Below, one piece after another: positions 45,399-53,529 of a stretch of 56,031 nucleotides of DNA. The position numbers and the translations under genes are program-made. The notes beneath the pieces were generated by a model. That model saw nothing but the letters and a program-made list of their open reading frames with translations. It was not told the origin of the DNA and did not search any database. This DNA is from Verrucomicrobia bacterium UBA1629 (GTDB lineage Bacteria > Verrucomicrobiota > Kiritimatiellia > RFP12 > UBA1067): positions 1-56,031 of the forward strand of contig DCMF01000129.1 in assembly GCA_002321305.1 (NCBI GenBank), given 5' to 3'. How positions within the stretch are numbered: the first letter of the stretch is position 1; each line of letters starts with the position of its first letter.

Positions 45399-47095
45399 AG
45401 GAAGCCCTGACGATCCTCCTGACGGTGCTCGGGGGCCTTGGGATCTTCCTCCTCGGCATGAAGCACCTCTCTGAGGGTCTTCAGGCCGCCGCCGGCGGGG
45501 GGCTGCGCAAGTTCATGGCCAAGGCGACGAGCCACCGCCTCGTGGGCGTCGGCTCGGGCATCGTCTCGACGATCCTCGTGCAGTCCTCGTCGATCATCAC
45601 GGTCATGCTCGTCGGCTTCGTCTCGACGGCGATCATGACGCTGCCGCAGGCGTTCGCCGTCCTCATCGGCGCGAACATCGGCACGACGGCGACGATCTGG
45701 ATCATCGCCTACGCGCCGGACCCGCAGATGCTCGGCTTCTGCGGCCTCGCGGCGGGCGGCGTCATGTACTTCTTCTTCCGGGGCGAGCGCGTCCACCACC
45801 TCGGCCTCACGATTCTCGGCCTCGGCCTCGTCTTCCTCGGCCTCTACTTCATGTCGAAGGGCGTCCAGCCCATCCGCCAGAACCCCGACTTCGCGCACGT
45901 CTTCACGGAGATGAGCGCGCACACGATGGCGGACGTGTTCCTCGTCGCGGCGGCGGCGACGCTCCTGACGGCGGTGATCCAGAGCTCGGCGGCGACCATC
46001 GCCATCGCGATGGCCCTCGCGACGCAGGGGCTCATCACCTACGAGGTCGCGATCGCCGTCCTCTTCGGCGCGAACGTCGGCACGACGGCGACGGGCTGGA
46101 TCGCCGCGATCGGCGGCACGGCGGACGCGAAGCGGACAGCCCTCGCGCACACGCTCTCGAACGTGATCGGCTCGTTCGTCTTCATCTGGTTCTTCCCGCT
46201 CTTCGTGAAGCTCGGCCAGGCGCTCTTCCCGAACTGGGGCGTCGCCGAGACGATGACGGTCTCGGGGCAGGGCGTGCCGGCATACGTCCACATGATGGCG
46301 CCGATCGCCGTGACGGACACGGTGTTCGCCATTTGCCGCGGTGCGCTCTTCTTCCCGTTCGTGAAGCCGTTCTGCCGCCTCATCGAATGGCTCGTCAAGC
46401 AGCCGGAGAACGAGAAGCCGCACCTCTCGGCCCTCAAGATCGGCGCGAAGATCTCGCCCGTGATCGCGTGCGACCAGGCGCTGAGCGAGATCGACTTCAT
46501 GAAGCAGTCGAACCTGGAGCTGCTGGACTGCGCGCGCAAGGTGCTGTCCGGCGCGACGGAAGGCGACGAGGGGCCGGAGAAGCACATCGTCCACCGCGAG
46601 GACATCCTCGACAACGTGCAGCGCGAGGTGACGGAGTTCCTGGGCTCGATCATGTCCAAGCGGCTGTCGTGGGACGTCGCGGAGCGCGCACGGCGGCTCC
46701 TGCGCCTGACGGACGAGCTGGAGTCGGTCTCGGACGAGTGCGCGCAGGTGCTGAAGGTCGTCAAGCGGCTGCGCAAGCAGAGGCAGCGGATCTCCGACGT
46801 GTCGATGACGCTCCTCCTCGACGTCCACGACAAGGTCGCGGCGTTCGCGCTGGACGTCACGCCGCTCATCACGTCGCCGCGCGTGCCGTTCGACCTGGAG
46901 GCCCTGCAGCGGCGGTGTTCGGCGCTGCACGACTTCATCCGCGAAAGCCGCCGCGTCCAGCTCGGGCGCATCGGGCCGGAGGACCCCGGCTCGTCGATCC
47001 GCGTCCTCGGCGAGCTCGACATCATCAACGCCTACGAGCGCATCCGCGCCTACTACCTCAACTGCGCGGAAACCCTGGCGGGCGGGAAGAGATAG
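45395..47095 (+). CDS. Na/Pi cotransporter with PhoU-like domain
   Basis: A 566-residue NptA/YjbB-type phosphate transporter. The membrane part (1-330) contains two inverted Na/Pi repeats with the signature QSSSIITVMLVGFV and QSSAATIAIAMALA (Q-S-S motifs) and GANIGTTATI/GANVGTTATG. The C-terminal part (about 360-566) is helical and PhoU-like. It likely moves phosphate with sodium. Coupled to the preceding small membrane protein. Confidence 0.93.
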   Translation: MKEALTILLTVLGGLGIFLLGMKHLSEGLQAAAGGGLRKFMAKATSHRLVGVGSGIVSTILVQSSSIITVMLVGFVSTAIMTLPQAFAVLIGANIGTTATIWIIAYAPDPQMLGFCGLAAGGVMYFFFRGERVHHLGLTILGLGLVFLGLYFMSKGVQPIRQNPDFAHVFTEMSAHTMADVFLVAAAATLLTAVIQSSAATIAIAMALATQGLITYEVAIAVLFGANVGTTATGWIAAIGGTADAKRTALAHTLSNVIGSFVFIWFFPLFVKLGQALFPNWGVAETMTVSGQGVPAYVHMMAPIAVTDTVFAICRGALFFPFVKPFCRLIEWLVKQPENEKPHLSALKIGAKISPVIACDQALSEIDFMKQSNLELLDCARKVLSGATEGDEGPEKHIVHREDILDNVQREVTEFLGSIMSKRLSWDVAERARRLLRLTDELESVSDECAQVLKVVKRLRKQRQRISDVSMTLLLDVHDKVAAFALDVTPLITSPRVPFDLEALQRRCSALHDFIRESRRVQLGRIGPEDPGSSIRVLGELDIINAYERIRAYYLNCAETLAGGKR

Positions 47096-47157
47096 GAAGG
47101 TTCCTGTTGCTGAAGAGACGGTTCCTTGGGTTGACAGGAGCGTGTTCGGAGATTTCG

Positions 47158-48303
47158 ATGAGACGGAAAGACGGAAAGCCTCAGACTCGTGCCTTGCGGA
47201 ACAAGGCCAAGTTTGACGTCGGTTTTCGCGAAAGTGCCAACGCCCGGCAGAACGGCTATGGGGGCGGCGCGAACGCCTATCGCGTGACCTCGTTCTTTTC
47301 GGGATGCGGTGGGCTGGACTTTGGCTTTAGGGGTGGGTTTTCTGTCTTGGGGAAGAGTTATGAACCATTGCCGTTTGATGTCGTCGGCGCCTATGACATC
47401 CTGCAAGATGCCGTCGAATGTTACAAGTTGAATGTCGATGATCGGATCAAGCAGGTTGATTTGACTCAACTGGATGTCGGGGATATTCCCGGCACTGACG
47501 TCTTGATCGGGGGATTCCCCTGTCAGGATTTCTCGTCGTCGGGTCCCAAGACGGGGTTTGAGGGCAAACGCGGCAAGTTGTATCAGGTGCTGTTGAATTA
47601 CATGAAGGCGCACCGGCCACGCGTGGTCATCGGAGAGAATGTCATTCACTTGGCGCGCATGCAGGATGGTGCCGTGCTGAAGACAATCGTCCGCGATTTC
47701 GAGAGCGCCGGCTATCATTTTGACGTCTGGAACCTTTACGCGCCGGACTACGGCGTTCCGCAGAGCCGTAAGCGCCTGTTCTTTGTCGGTGTTCGTGATG
47801 ACGTTGAGGGATTCCCCGTCAAGCCGAAACCGACGAACGCCCATGCGCCTGTCACGATTTCCCAAGCCTTGCAGGATCTTGAGGAGATTGCGGACGAGCG
47901 TGTCACGAATCAGAGCCAGTATTTTGTCTCGACAAAGGCAACGTCTGGCGGTGGGCAGGGCGATACGGTGAACGAGGCCGACAAGGTGGCTCTTTGCATC
48001 CGCGCCAATTCACGAGGGCGAATACAATTCCACTATAGGTTGCCGCGGCGACTGACGGTGCGGGAATGCGCACGCGTTCAGACTTTCCCGGATGAATTCG
48101 TCTTCCCGTACACGACACAGCGTAACTTGACGTTGATTGGGAATGCCGTCCCTCCCATTCTGGCGCATGCCGTGGCCTGTTCGGTGGCTCGTTTCCTTCT
48201 TGCGACAGACAAGGGACTCGATCTGGAACGGGCGGTCACGCGGCGGCGCGACTATAGGCCTGCTCAAAATGACGACATGGTTCAAGGTGAGTTTGCCTTC
48301 TGA
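47158..48303 (+). CDS. DNA (cytosine-5) methyltransferase
   Basis: A 381-residue C5 methyltransferase. Motif I is FFSGCGGLDFGF, motif IV GGFPCQDFSSSG (catalytic Cys), motif VI IGENV, motif VIII QSRKRLFFVG, motif IX RRLTVRECARVQTFPDEF and motif X IGNAVPP. It protects a recognition sequence (unknown) from the endonuclease encoded next. GGAGA precedes ATG 47158 by 5 nt. Base composition is visibly more AT-rich than the flanking transporter genes, a sign of transfer. The open frame extends upstream, but only ATG 47158 has a ribosome site. Confidence 0.93.
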   Translation: MRRKDGKPQTRALRNKAKFDVGFRESANARQNGYGGGANAYRVTSFFSGCGGLDFGFRGGFSVLGKSYEPLPFDVVGAYDILQDAVECYKLNVDDRIKQVDLTQLDVGDIPGTDVLIGGFPCQDFSSSGPKTGFEGKRGKLYQVLLNYMKAHRPRVVIGENVIHLARMQDGAVLKTIVRDFESAGYHFDVWNLYAPDYGVPQSRKRLFFVGVRDDVEGFPVKPKPTNAHAPVTISQALQDLEEIADERVTNQSQYFVSTKATSGGGQGDTVNEADKVALCIRANSRGRIQFHYRLPRRLTVRECARVQTFPDEFVFPYTTQRNLTLIGNAVPPILAHAVACSVARFLLATDKGLDLERAVTRRRDYRPAQNDDMVQGEFAF

Positions 48304-48347
48304 CGCGCTGTTTGGAGGACATCGGCAAAGTGATTGTGGAGCGCACA

Positions 48348-49145
48348 ATGAAAGATCTTGATGAGAAATACCTGGAGATTTTCCTTTCGCCCTTGAAAGT
48401 CTGTTCAGGCTATCTTCCGGCGTTTGGCAGAAATGATGGCGAAGGCCTTTCTCTTTCCGCCTTTCAGGCCCTGTATGGGAGTGACGAGTTCTATTCGTGG
48501 ATTGGGCTTGATTCTCCGTTGGTCTATGCGGCGCACAAGGCGTCTGGCGGTTTGACGTCGATATACAGGCAGATAGGTGTCGGCGCCGAGAGATTGCTGC
48601 GGGAAATCATGAAAGACAAGTTCTCGTTAAGTCAGGAAGAGGTTGAATGGAAGTACGAGTACCGCAAGTCTCGAACGCAGAAGGCCTTCCATATCTTGGA
48701 CGCGCGCATCAGCGTTGAAGACCTGAAGGATGCGGCGCAGGCTGCGCGTGTTCAGGCATGGCTGCAAAGGGCGCGGCAGACGGCGCATGGTGACGCGAGG
48801 ACGCATGTGCGCGGGGCGATCTTTGAGATCCGCCAAGGGTACAAGAGTGCGGATGCAAAACGGCAAAATGCGGACTTGCGTTTTGGGGTCAGAGCCTATC
48901 AAAACGGGCATATCCCAGTTGTGGCGGTCTTGTCGTCGCAGGTGAGCGAGACGGTCATCGACCGATATAGGGATGCAGGGATGCTTGTCTTGACGGGAAT
49001 CCGTTCGGAAGACTCGACACGGTCGACCTTTGCATTTTGCAAGGAGGTCATTGGATATGATTTGGAAGAGTTTTTCGTTCGATCTTCACCACGCATCAAA
49101 TCGATGCTTCACGCATTGATTGAAAAGTTGTTGACGCCGAAATGA
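48348..49145 (+). CDS. Putative type II restriction endonuclease
   Basis: A 265-residue protein directly after the cytosine methyltransferase. No specific family is recognised with certainty. The stretch HVRGAIFEIRQGYKSADAKR, then QNADLRFG, could hold a PD-(D/E)xK-like core (Glu...Lys), and the protein ends in helices (KSMLHALIEKLLTPK). Pairing, orientation and equally low GC support a restriction-modification system. ATG 48348 has GGAG 8 nt upstream; a TTG at 48312 is an alternative. Its stop overlaps the start of the lactate permease gene (ATGA), unusual for a transferred module. Confidence 0.65.
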   Translation: MKDLDEKYLEIFLSPLKVCSGYLPAFGRNDGEGLSLSAFQALYGSDEFYSWIGLDSPLVYAAHKASGGLTSIYRQIGVGAERLLREIMKDKFSLSQEEVEWKYEYRKSRTQKAFHILDARISVEDLKDAAQAARVQAWLQRARQTAHGDARTHVRGAIFEIRQGYKSADAKRQNADLRFGVRAYQNGHIPVVAVLSSQVSETVIDRYRDAGMLVLTGIRSEDSTRSTFAFCKEVIGYDLEEFFVRSSPRIKSMLHALIEKLLTPK

Positions 49146-50551
49146 CATCCCTTCTTCTCTCCCTCCTGCCGATTGCCTGCCTGGTGGTGGCGTTGGCCGT
49201 CTTCAAGGTCAAGGCGCATCTGGCCACGCTTGGCGCGGCGGGGCTGGCGCTCGTGCTGTCCGCCCTCTTCTTCCGCGACAGCCTGCCGCTCGCGCAGGTC
49301 GTGCCGGTTGCGGCGGACGGCGTCGCGTTCGCGCTCTACCCGATCTGCCTCGTCGTCCTCGCCGCGCTGTTCGTCTATTCGCTCACGGTCGAGTCCGGCG
49401 CGATGCGGACGATCCGCGAGGGCCTCTCCCGCGTCTCGCCCGATCCGCGCGTCCTCGCGCTCCTCATCGTCTGGGGCTTCGGGAACTTCATGGAGGGCAT
49501 GGCCGGCTTCGGCACGGCCGTCGCGATTCCCGCCGCGATGCTCGTCGGCCTCGGCTTCGATCCGCTGAAGGCCGTCCTCATGTGCCTTGTCGCCAACACG
49601 ACGCCGACCGCCTACGGCTCCGTCGGCGTGCCGATCGCGGTGCTTGCGAAGGTGAGCGGCAGCGGTGAGGACGCGCTCGCGGGCACGGTCGCCGCGCTTC
49701 AGTTCGTCGTCACGGCGCTTGGCCCGTTCCTCGTCCTGCTTGTATACGGCGGCCACGCCGCCTTGCGGGGTCTGGTCGGCCTTGCGCTGGTCGCGGACGT
49801 GGCGTTCCTCGTCCCGTGGTTCCTGTCCGCGCGCTTCCTGGGGCCGGAGTTGCCGGACATTCTGGGCGGGCTTTCCGTCCTGCTCGTCGTCTCGCTTGTC
49901 GCGACGAAAGGGCGCGTCGGCGGCGACCTGCGCGCGGCGGCGCGGGCGTGGGCGCCGTTCGGCTTCGTCGTGGCGCTGCTGACGGGCGCGGCGTTCCTGC
50001 CGCTCGGCCTGAAGCGGTACGCCTCGCCGGGCGCGCTCGTGCTGCTCGCCGGCTTCCTCGGCGGGGCCGTGCAGGGCCTGTCCCTCGTGCGGATGTGCCG
50101 GGTGCTGGGGCGGACGTTCAGGGCCTACTGGACGGCGTTCGCGACGATCTGCTGTGTGCTGGTTCTCGCGCGGTTGATGACGGCGGCGGGCATGATCGCG
50201 ACGCTGGCGGACGCGCTCGTGTCGGCGACGGGCGCGGCGTATCCGTTCTTCGCGCCGCTCGTCGGGGCGCTCGGCGGCTTCGTGACGGGTTCGGGCACGA
50301 GCGCGAACGTCCTCTTCGGCTCGCTGCAGGCCGGCGCGGCGGCGAAGCTCGGCGTCTCGGCAGACCTTCTGGCGGCGGCGAACATGATGGGCGCGGGCAT
50401 CGGCAAGATGATCTGTCCGCAGTCCATCGCCATCGGCACGGCCGCCGCGCTTGTCGCGGGCCGCGCGGGCGAGGTCTTTCGGACGGCATTCGCGTGGTTC
50501 GCCGCCGTCATTCTCGTGGCGTGCGCCGTCTGCGGCCTCGCTGTGCGATGA
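49142..50551 (+). CDS. L-lactate permease family transporter (LctP-like)
   Basis: A 469-residue protein with 12-13 membrane helices. Family-typical segments: VWGFGNFMEGMAGFGTAVAI, CLVANTTPTAYGSVGVPIAV, FVTGSGTSANVLFGSLQ and MMGAGIGKMICPQSIAIGTA. LctP proteins import lactate or glycolate with protons. It starts at the ATG overlapping the endonuclease stop; codon use returns to high GC from here. Confidence 0.92.
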   Translation: MTSLLLSLLPIACLVVALAVFKVKAHLATLGAAGLALVLSALFFRDSLPLAQVVPVAADGVAFALYPICLVVLAALFVYSLTVESGAMRTIREGLSRVSPDPRVLALLIVWGFGNFMEGMAGFGTAVAIPAAMLVGLGFDPLKAVLMCLVANTTPTAYGSVGVPIAVLAKVSGSGEDALAGTVAALQFVVTALGPFLVLLVYGGHAALRGLVGLALVADVAFLVPWFLSARFLGPELPDILGGLSVLLVVSLVATKGRVGGDLRAAARAWAPFGFVVALLTGAAFLPLGLKRYASPGALVLLAGFLGGAVQGLSLVRMCRVLGRTFRAYWTAFATICCVLVLARLMTAAGMIATLADALVSATGAAYPFFAPLVGALGGFVTGSGTSANVLFGSLQAGAAAKLGVSADLLAAANMMGAGIGKMICPQSIAIGTAAALVAGRAGEVFRTAFAWFAAVILVACAVCGLAVR

Positions 50552-50572
50552 ACGTCTTGTGGAGAGTACGCC

Positions 50573-51475
50573 ATGGCGGTTGAGGCGAGGTTGTTGAGGG
50601 GCGGCGCGTTCGGTGCGCTGTGTGGAGTTCTCGCGGCTGTCTGCTACGGCGCGAATCCGCTGGGCGCCGTGACGCTCTATCATCTGGGCTACACGACGGG
50701 GAGCGTGCTGCTCTACCGCTTCGGCTTCGCGACCGCGATTCTGGCGGCCTTCATCGCCGTGCGGCGCGGCGCCTTCTGTCCGAAGCACGGCGGCGAGTGG
50801 GTCGTCGTCGCCTCACTCGGCCTCCTCTTCGCCGTGTCGTCGCTGACGTTCTACGAGAGCTTCCGCGTCATGGACGTGGGCATCGCCTGCACGATCCTCT
50901 TCGTCTATCCGATCCTGACGGCCCTCATCATGGCCGTCTTCTATCGAGAGCGCCTGACGCTGCCGACGGTCGCCGCAATCGCCCTCGCGCTCGCGGGCAT
51001 CGCCTTCCTCTCGCTCGGCGGCGGCGAACACCGTGTCGGCGCAGGGGGCGTGACGCTCGTCCTCGTCTCGGCCCTCACCTACGCGGTCTACATCGTGATC
51101 GTGAACCGTGCGCGTCTCACGCTTCCCGTCTCGGCAATGACGTTCTGGGTCTTGGTCTTCTGCGGCCTCGGCCTCGCCGCCTGGTCGGGACTTGCGGACG
51201 GTCCGTCCGCCTTTCGGTTGCCGCAGGACGGCACGGCGTGGCTCGCGGCGATCTTTCTCGCCATCGTCCCGACGCTGCTCTCGCTCGTCTTCATGACCTA
51301 CAGCTCGCGTCTGCTGGGTGCGACGCCCACGGCGATTCTGGGCGCGCTCGAACCCCTGACGGCCGTCGCCGTCGGCGTGTTCGCCTTTCACGAGGCGTTC
51401 ACCTTCCGGCTGGCCGTCGGCCTGGCCCTCGTCCTCTCCGCCGTCATCCTCGTGCTTGTGACAAGATCAAGATGA
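50573..51475 (+). CDS. EamA/DMT-family transporter
   Basis: 300 residues, ten predicted membrane helices in two EamA repeats (e.g. GACGIL-type start LCGVLAAVCYGANPLGAVTL; second repeat VLVSALTYAVYIVIVNRARL; end GALEPLTAVAVGVFAFHEAF). The substrate is unknown. The stop overlaps the next gene (ATGA). Confidence 0.9.
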   Translation: MAVEARLLRGGAFGALCGVLAAVCYGANPLGAVTLYHLGYTTGSVLLYRFGFATAILAAFIAVRRGAFCPKHGGEWVVVASLGLLFAVSSLTFYESFRVMDVGIACTILFVYPILTALIMAVFYRERLTLPTVAAIALALAGIAFLSLGGGEHRVGAGGVTLVLVSALTYAVYIVIVNRARLTLPVSAMTFWVLVFCGLGLAAWSGLADGPSAFRLPQDGTAWLAAIFLAIVPTLLSLVFMTYSSRLLGATPTAILGALEPLTAVAVGVFAFHEAFTFRLAVGLALVLSAVILVLVTRSR

Positions 51476-51852
51476 ACATCAGCTTCCAGTGCCGCTGCTG
51501 CGGCGCCTGCTGCCGAATCCCCGACGGCATCTGCCGCGTGAACGAGGCGGAGATCGCGCGCATCGCGGCCTTTCTCGGACAAAGCGAGGCGGACTTCATC
51601 GCGCACGAGACCGAAGTCGCGCCTGACCGCCGCTCGCTGATGCTGCGGAACACGTCCAACGGCGCGTGCGTCTGGCTGGACGCGCACAGCCGCTGCCGCC
51701 TCCATCCCGTGAAGCCCGACAAGTGCCGCACCTTCCCCTTCGCGTGGACGAACGCCGACTCCTCCGAGATCTGTCCGGGGCTCAAGGCGCTGTCGAAAGA
51801 GGGCCGTCTGCTGTCAGAGCCGAGTTGTCAGCCGCCTGTCGGCGAATCTTGA
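51472..51852 (+). CDS. YkgJ-family cysteine-cluster protein
   Basis: A 126-residue protein with the zinc/iron-chelating YkgJ (CxxCxxCC-type) pattern: FQCRCCGACCRIPDGICRV, then CVWLDAHSRCRLHPVKPDKC and the final ICPGL. Family members bind metal through these cysteines; the role is unclear. Coupled to the EamA gene. Confidence 0.85.
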   Translation: MNISFQCRCCGACCRIPDGICRVNEAEIARIAAFLGQSEADFIAHETEVAPDRRSLMLRNTSNGACVWLDAHSRCRLHPVKPDKCRTFPFAWTNADSSEICPGLKALSKEGRLLSEPSCQPPVGES

Positions 51853-52436
51853 ACCTGAAAATCGCAGTTGAAGCCAAGGGTGCGTGGCTATCTGCTCTCA
51901 AGGCGACAGTCGTCCCCGGGCTTGAGCGCTGTCGCGCGAACACGAAACAGCGCCGCCGCGAGACCGCGCGCGGCACGGCCGAGGGTGCGACCGCGCCGCC
52001 GGGGCCGAAAACTCCGTTTCCGCCCGGCGTCGCCTCCGAACCCTCGCCCGTTCGGGCTCTCGCGGCGGTGCTGGCACGAACGCGCACCGATGGTGCGACA
52101 CGAAAACCGCCCGCCCGTCCGTCGAGGCACGAAAAGGCTTGCGCGCCCGTCTCAAACTTCGTTGGCCCCGTGTCACGTCTCGCGCAGTGCCGCAGGGTTT
52201 TCAGAGTTCCGCAACGAATCTCGGCGCCTCTGCACGAGCCATTGCGACGTGGCCAGATCAGGGCTTCGAGTGGATGCGCGGAGCCTTTTCGTGCCTCGAT
52301 GCGTGAGGCTTGCCGCGTTTTCGTGGTTTGCGGCGAAGCCGCCGAGACAATCCGCAAAACCGTCTACTGTCCCCCAGTGACCAAGGGCGCACCGCCAACT
52401 ACCCCAGCGCAAGGGGCATTGACGCTACGGACATAA
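51853..52436. other. 584-nt gene-free region with inverted repeats
   Basis: No convincing protein gene: open frames on both strands have no domain or start signal and look like random GC-rich reading. It contains an 18-nt perfect inverted repeat, TCGAGGCACGAAAAGGCT at 52122-52139 and its reverse complement at 52282-52299, plus further CACGAAAA/TTTTCGTG motifs in both orientations. It does not match RNase P RNA, tmRNA or 6S RNA by eye. It may hold an RNA or the remains of a mobile element. Confidence 0.5.
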
Positions 52437-52441
52437 TTGTG

Positions 52442-52447
52442 TACAAT
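52442..52447 (+). promoter_or_regulatory. Putative -10 box of the Phd/ParE operon
   Basis: TACAAT, 35 nt before ATG 52482, in an AT-rich island; AGAGGA serves as ribosome site. Confidence 0.45.
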
Positions 52448-52481
52448 ATTCGCCATCAAAACGCACCAAAGAGGATTTCGT

Positions 52482-52838
52482 ATGCCCATCGTCAAAGAAC
52501 GCCCCGCAGCACGCCGGAAACGCAACCGCCTGATTCCGTCCATGTCCGAGAATGTCATTTCCTTCTCGGAATGCCGCAACCATCTCGCGGAATGCTTCAA
52601 GCGCGTCAGCGAACCCAACAAGATCCTGTTCGTGACGCAGAACGGACGCCCGACCACCTTCCTCGCCAACGTCCGCGACTGGGACGCCTTCGTCGAGTTT
52701 TGCGAGCAGCGAGAATTGCGTGAAGACCTCGCCGCGGCCGAAGCCGAACTTGACGCCGGACTCGGCATTCCGCATGAACAGGTCAAGCGCGAAATCTCCA
52801 CAGAGGTCGAAGCGATGTTCAAGGAACTTGGAATATGA
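52482..52838 (+). CDS. Phd/YefM-family antitoxin
   Basis: A 118-residue protein. The core NVISFSECRNHLAECFKRVS, then NKILFVTQNGRPTTFLANVR, is the Phd/YefM DNA-binding and dimerisation fold. The C-terminal acidic helix (EDLAAAEAELDAGLGIPHEQ) would wrap the toxin. It overlaps the toxin start by 4 nt (ATGA). ATG 52482 has AGAGGA upstream; the in-frame TTG 52437 lies at the promoter. Confidence 0.85.
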   Translation: MPIVKERPAARRKRNRLIPSMSENVISFSECRNHLAECFKRVSEPNKILFVTQNGRPTTFLANVRDWDAFVEFCEQRELREDLAAAEAELDAGLGIPHEQVKREISTEVEAMFKELGI

Positions 52839-53131
52839 TCCACTGGTCGCCACGCGGCAAGAAACGACTTTTGGACTGTGCCCGTTACATTGCGGTGGAA
52901 AGTCAAGATCGTGCAACAACCCTCAACTGGCTTGAGGATGCTTACGCGACGGTCGAGCCGTTGGAGGACTTCCCGCTTTCCGGCCGTGTCGTCCCGGAAT
53001 TCGGGCGCGAGGACATCCGCGAAGTCTTTCATGGCGACTATCGCATCATCTATCGCGTGAAGCGCAAACAGGTCGAGATCATCTCCGTCCGTCACGGACA
53101 CTTTCTGCTCCGCTCCATTCATTCGCTGTAA
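52835..53131 (+). CDS. ParE/RelE-family toxin
   Basis: 98 residues of the ParE/RelE superfamily: IHWSPRGKKRLLDCARYIAV, LEDFPLSGRVVPEFGREDIR, VFHGDYRIIYRVKRKQVEII and the C-terminal VRHGHFLL. ParE-type members poison gyrase and RelE-type cleave mRNA; the P-x-x-G-R and Y-R-I-I-Y-R pattern favours the ParE side. Second toxin-antitoxin pair in the window. Confidence 0.85.
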   Translation: MIHWSPRGKKRLLDCARYIAVESQDRATTLNWLEDAYATVEPLEDFPLSGRVVPEFGREDIREVFHGDYRIIYRVKRKQVEIISVRHGHFLLRSIHSL

Positions 53132-53165
53132 AGTGCAGAAATTGCCCCACCGACTTGCTTCAACC

Positions 53166-53232
53166 CGTCGTATTTTCCATCGCCACCGTAAAATACGACG
53201 CCGATTTTACGGTAGCGATGGAAAATGCGACG
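53166..53232. repeat. Long near-perfect hairpin (29-nt arms)
   Basis: Arm 1 (53166-53194, starting CGTCGTATTTTCCATCGC) and arm 2 (53204-53232) are inverted copies with 2 differences in 29, around a 9-nt loop. There is no T-run after it. On the minus strand it is followed by GGTTGAAGCAAGTCGGTGG, similar to the terminator region of the candidate small RNA near 55865-55885. Could be a strong bidirectional terminator or a small palindromic mobile element. Confidence 0.75.
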
Positions 53233-53246
53233 GCTGATCTGTCCCA

Positions 53247-53309
53247 TTTCAGAACACGCCCCGGAACAGGCACTTGATGCCGCCCATGCTCAAGGCCACA
53301 TACGCAAAG
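53247..53309. repeat. Partial duplicate of the 3' end of the gene at 55257
   Basis: 63 nt matching 55255-55317 with only 3 differences. It codes the C-terminal end (ALSMGGIK.LFRGVF and stop) of the small membrane protein, now without the rest of the gene. Confidence 0.85.
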
Positions 53310-53529
53310 CGGCCTCGTTTCTCGTCTTGATCAGGAGTTTTCGGCACTTTGCCGCATATTGCTCTTTTTCGGGGAATGGAATCGTCTCCCAATCTTTGCG
53401 AAACGAGTCGCGTGTCATATGGCTCGGATCAAGCCCCTGTCGATAGAAGCGCAAATACAAGAGCGCAAACAGCCGTGGAATGATTGTCCTCTCTTTCTGC
53501 AGTTCTTTGTCGACCGGCGTTGAGATTAT
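53290..53529 (-). pseudogene. Orphan C-terminal coding remnant after the LRR gene
   Basis: Directly after the TAA of the LRR gene the same frame stays open for 79 codons and reads like real protein: VDKELQKERTIIPRLFALLY, then LRFYRQGLDPSHMTRDSFRK and DWETIPFPEKEQYAAKCRKL. It has no start codon near its 5' end. It runs into the duplicated fragment at 53247-53309, where it stops. Either the remains of a separate gene whose 5' part was deleted, or a C-terminal domain cut off by a nonsense change. Confidence 0.55.

Noticed and set aside
45314..46930. 538-codon minus-strand frame opposite the Na/Pi cotransporter
   Set aside because: Arg/His/Asp-rich antisense reading without domains; the plus-strand gene is certain.
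51782..52357. 191-codon minus-strand frame in the gene-free region
   Set aside because: No start signal, no recognisable domain, biased composition, and it overlaps the 3' end of the YkgJ-like gene.
51853..52436. RNase P RNA, tmRNA or 6S RNA
   Set aside because: None of the conserved core sequences of these RNAs could be found on either strand.
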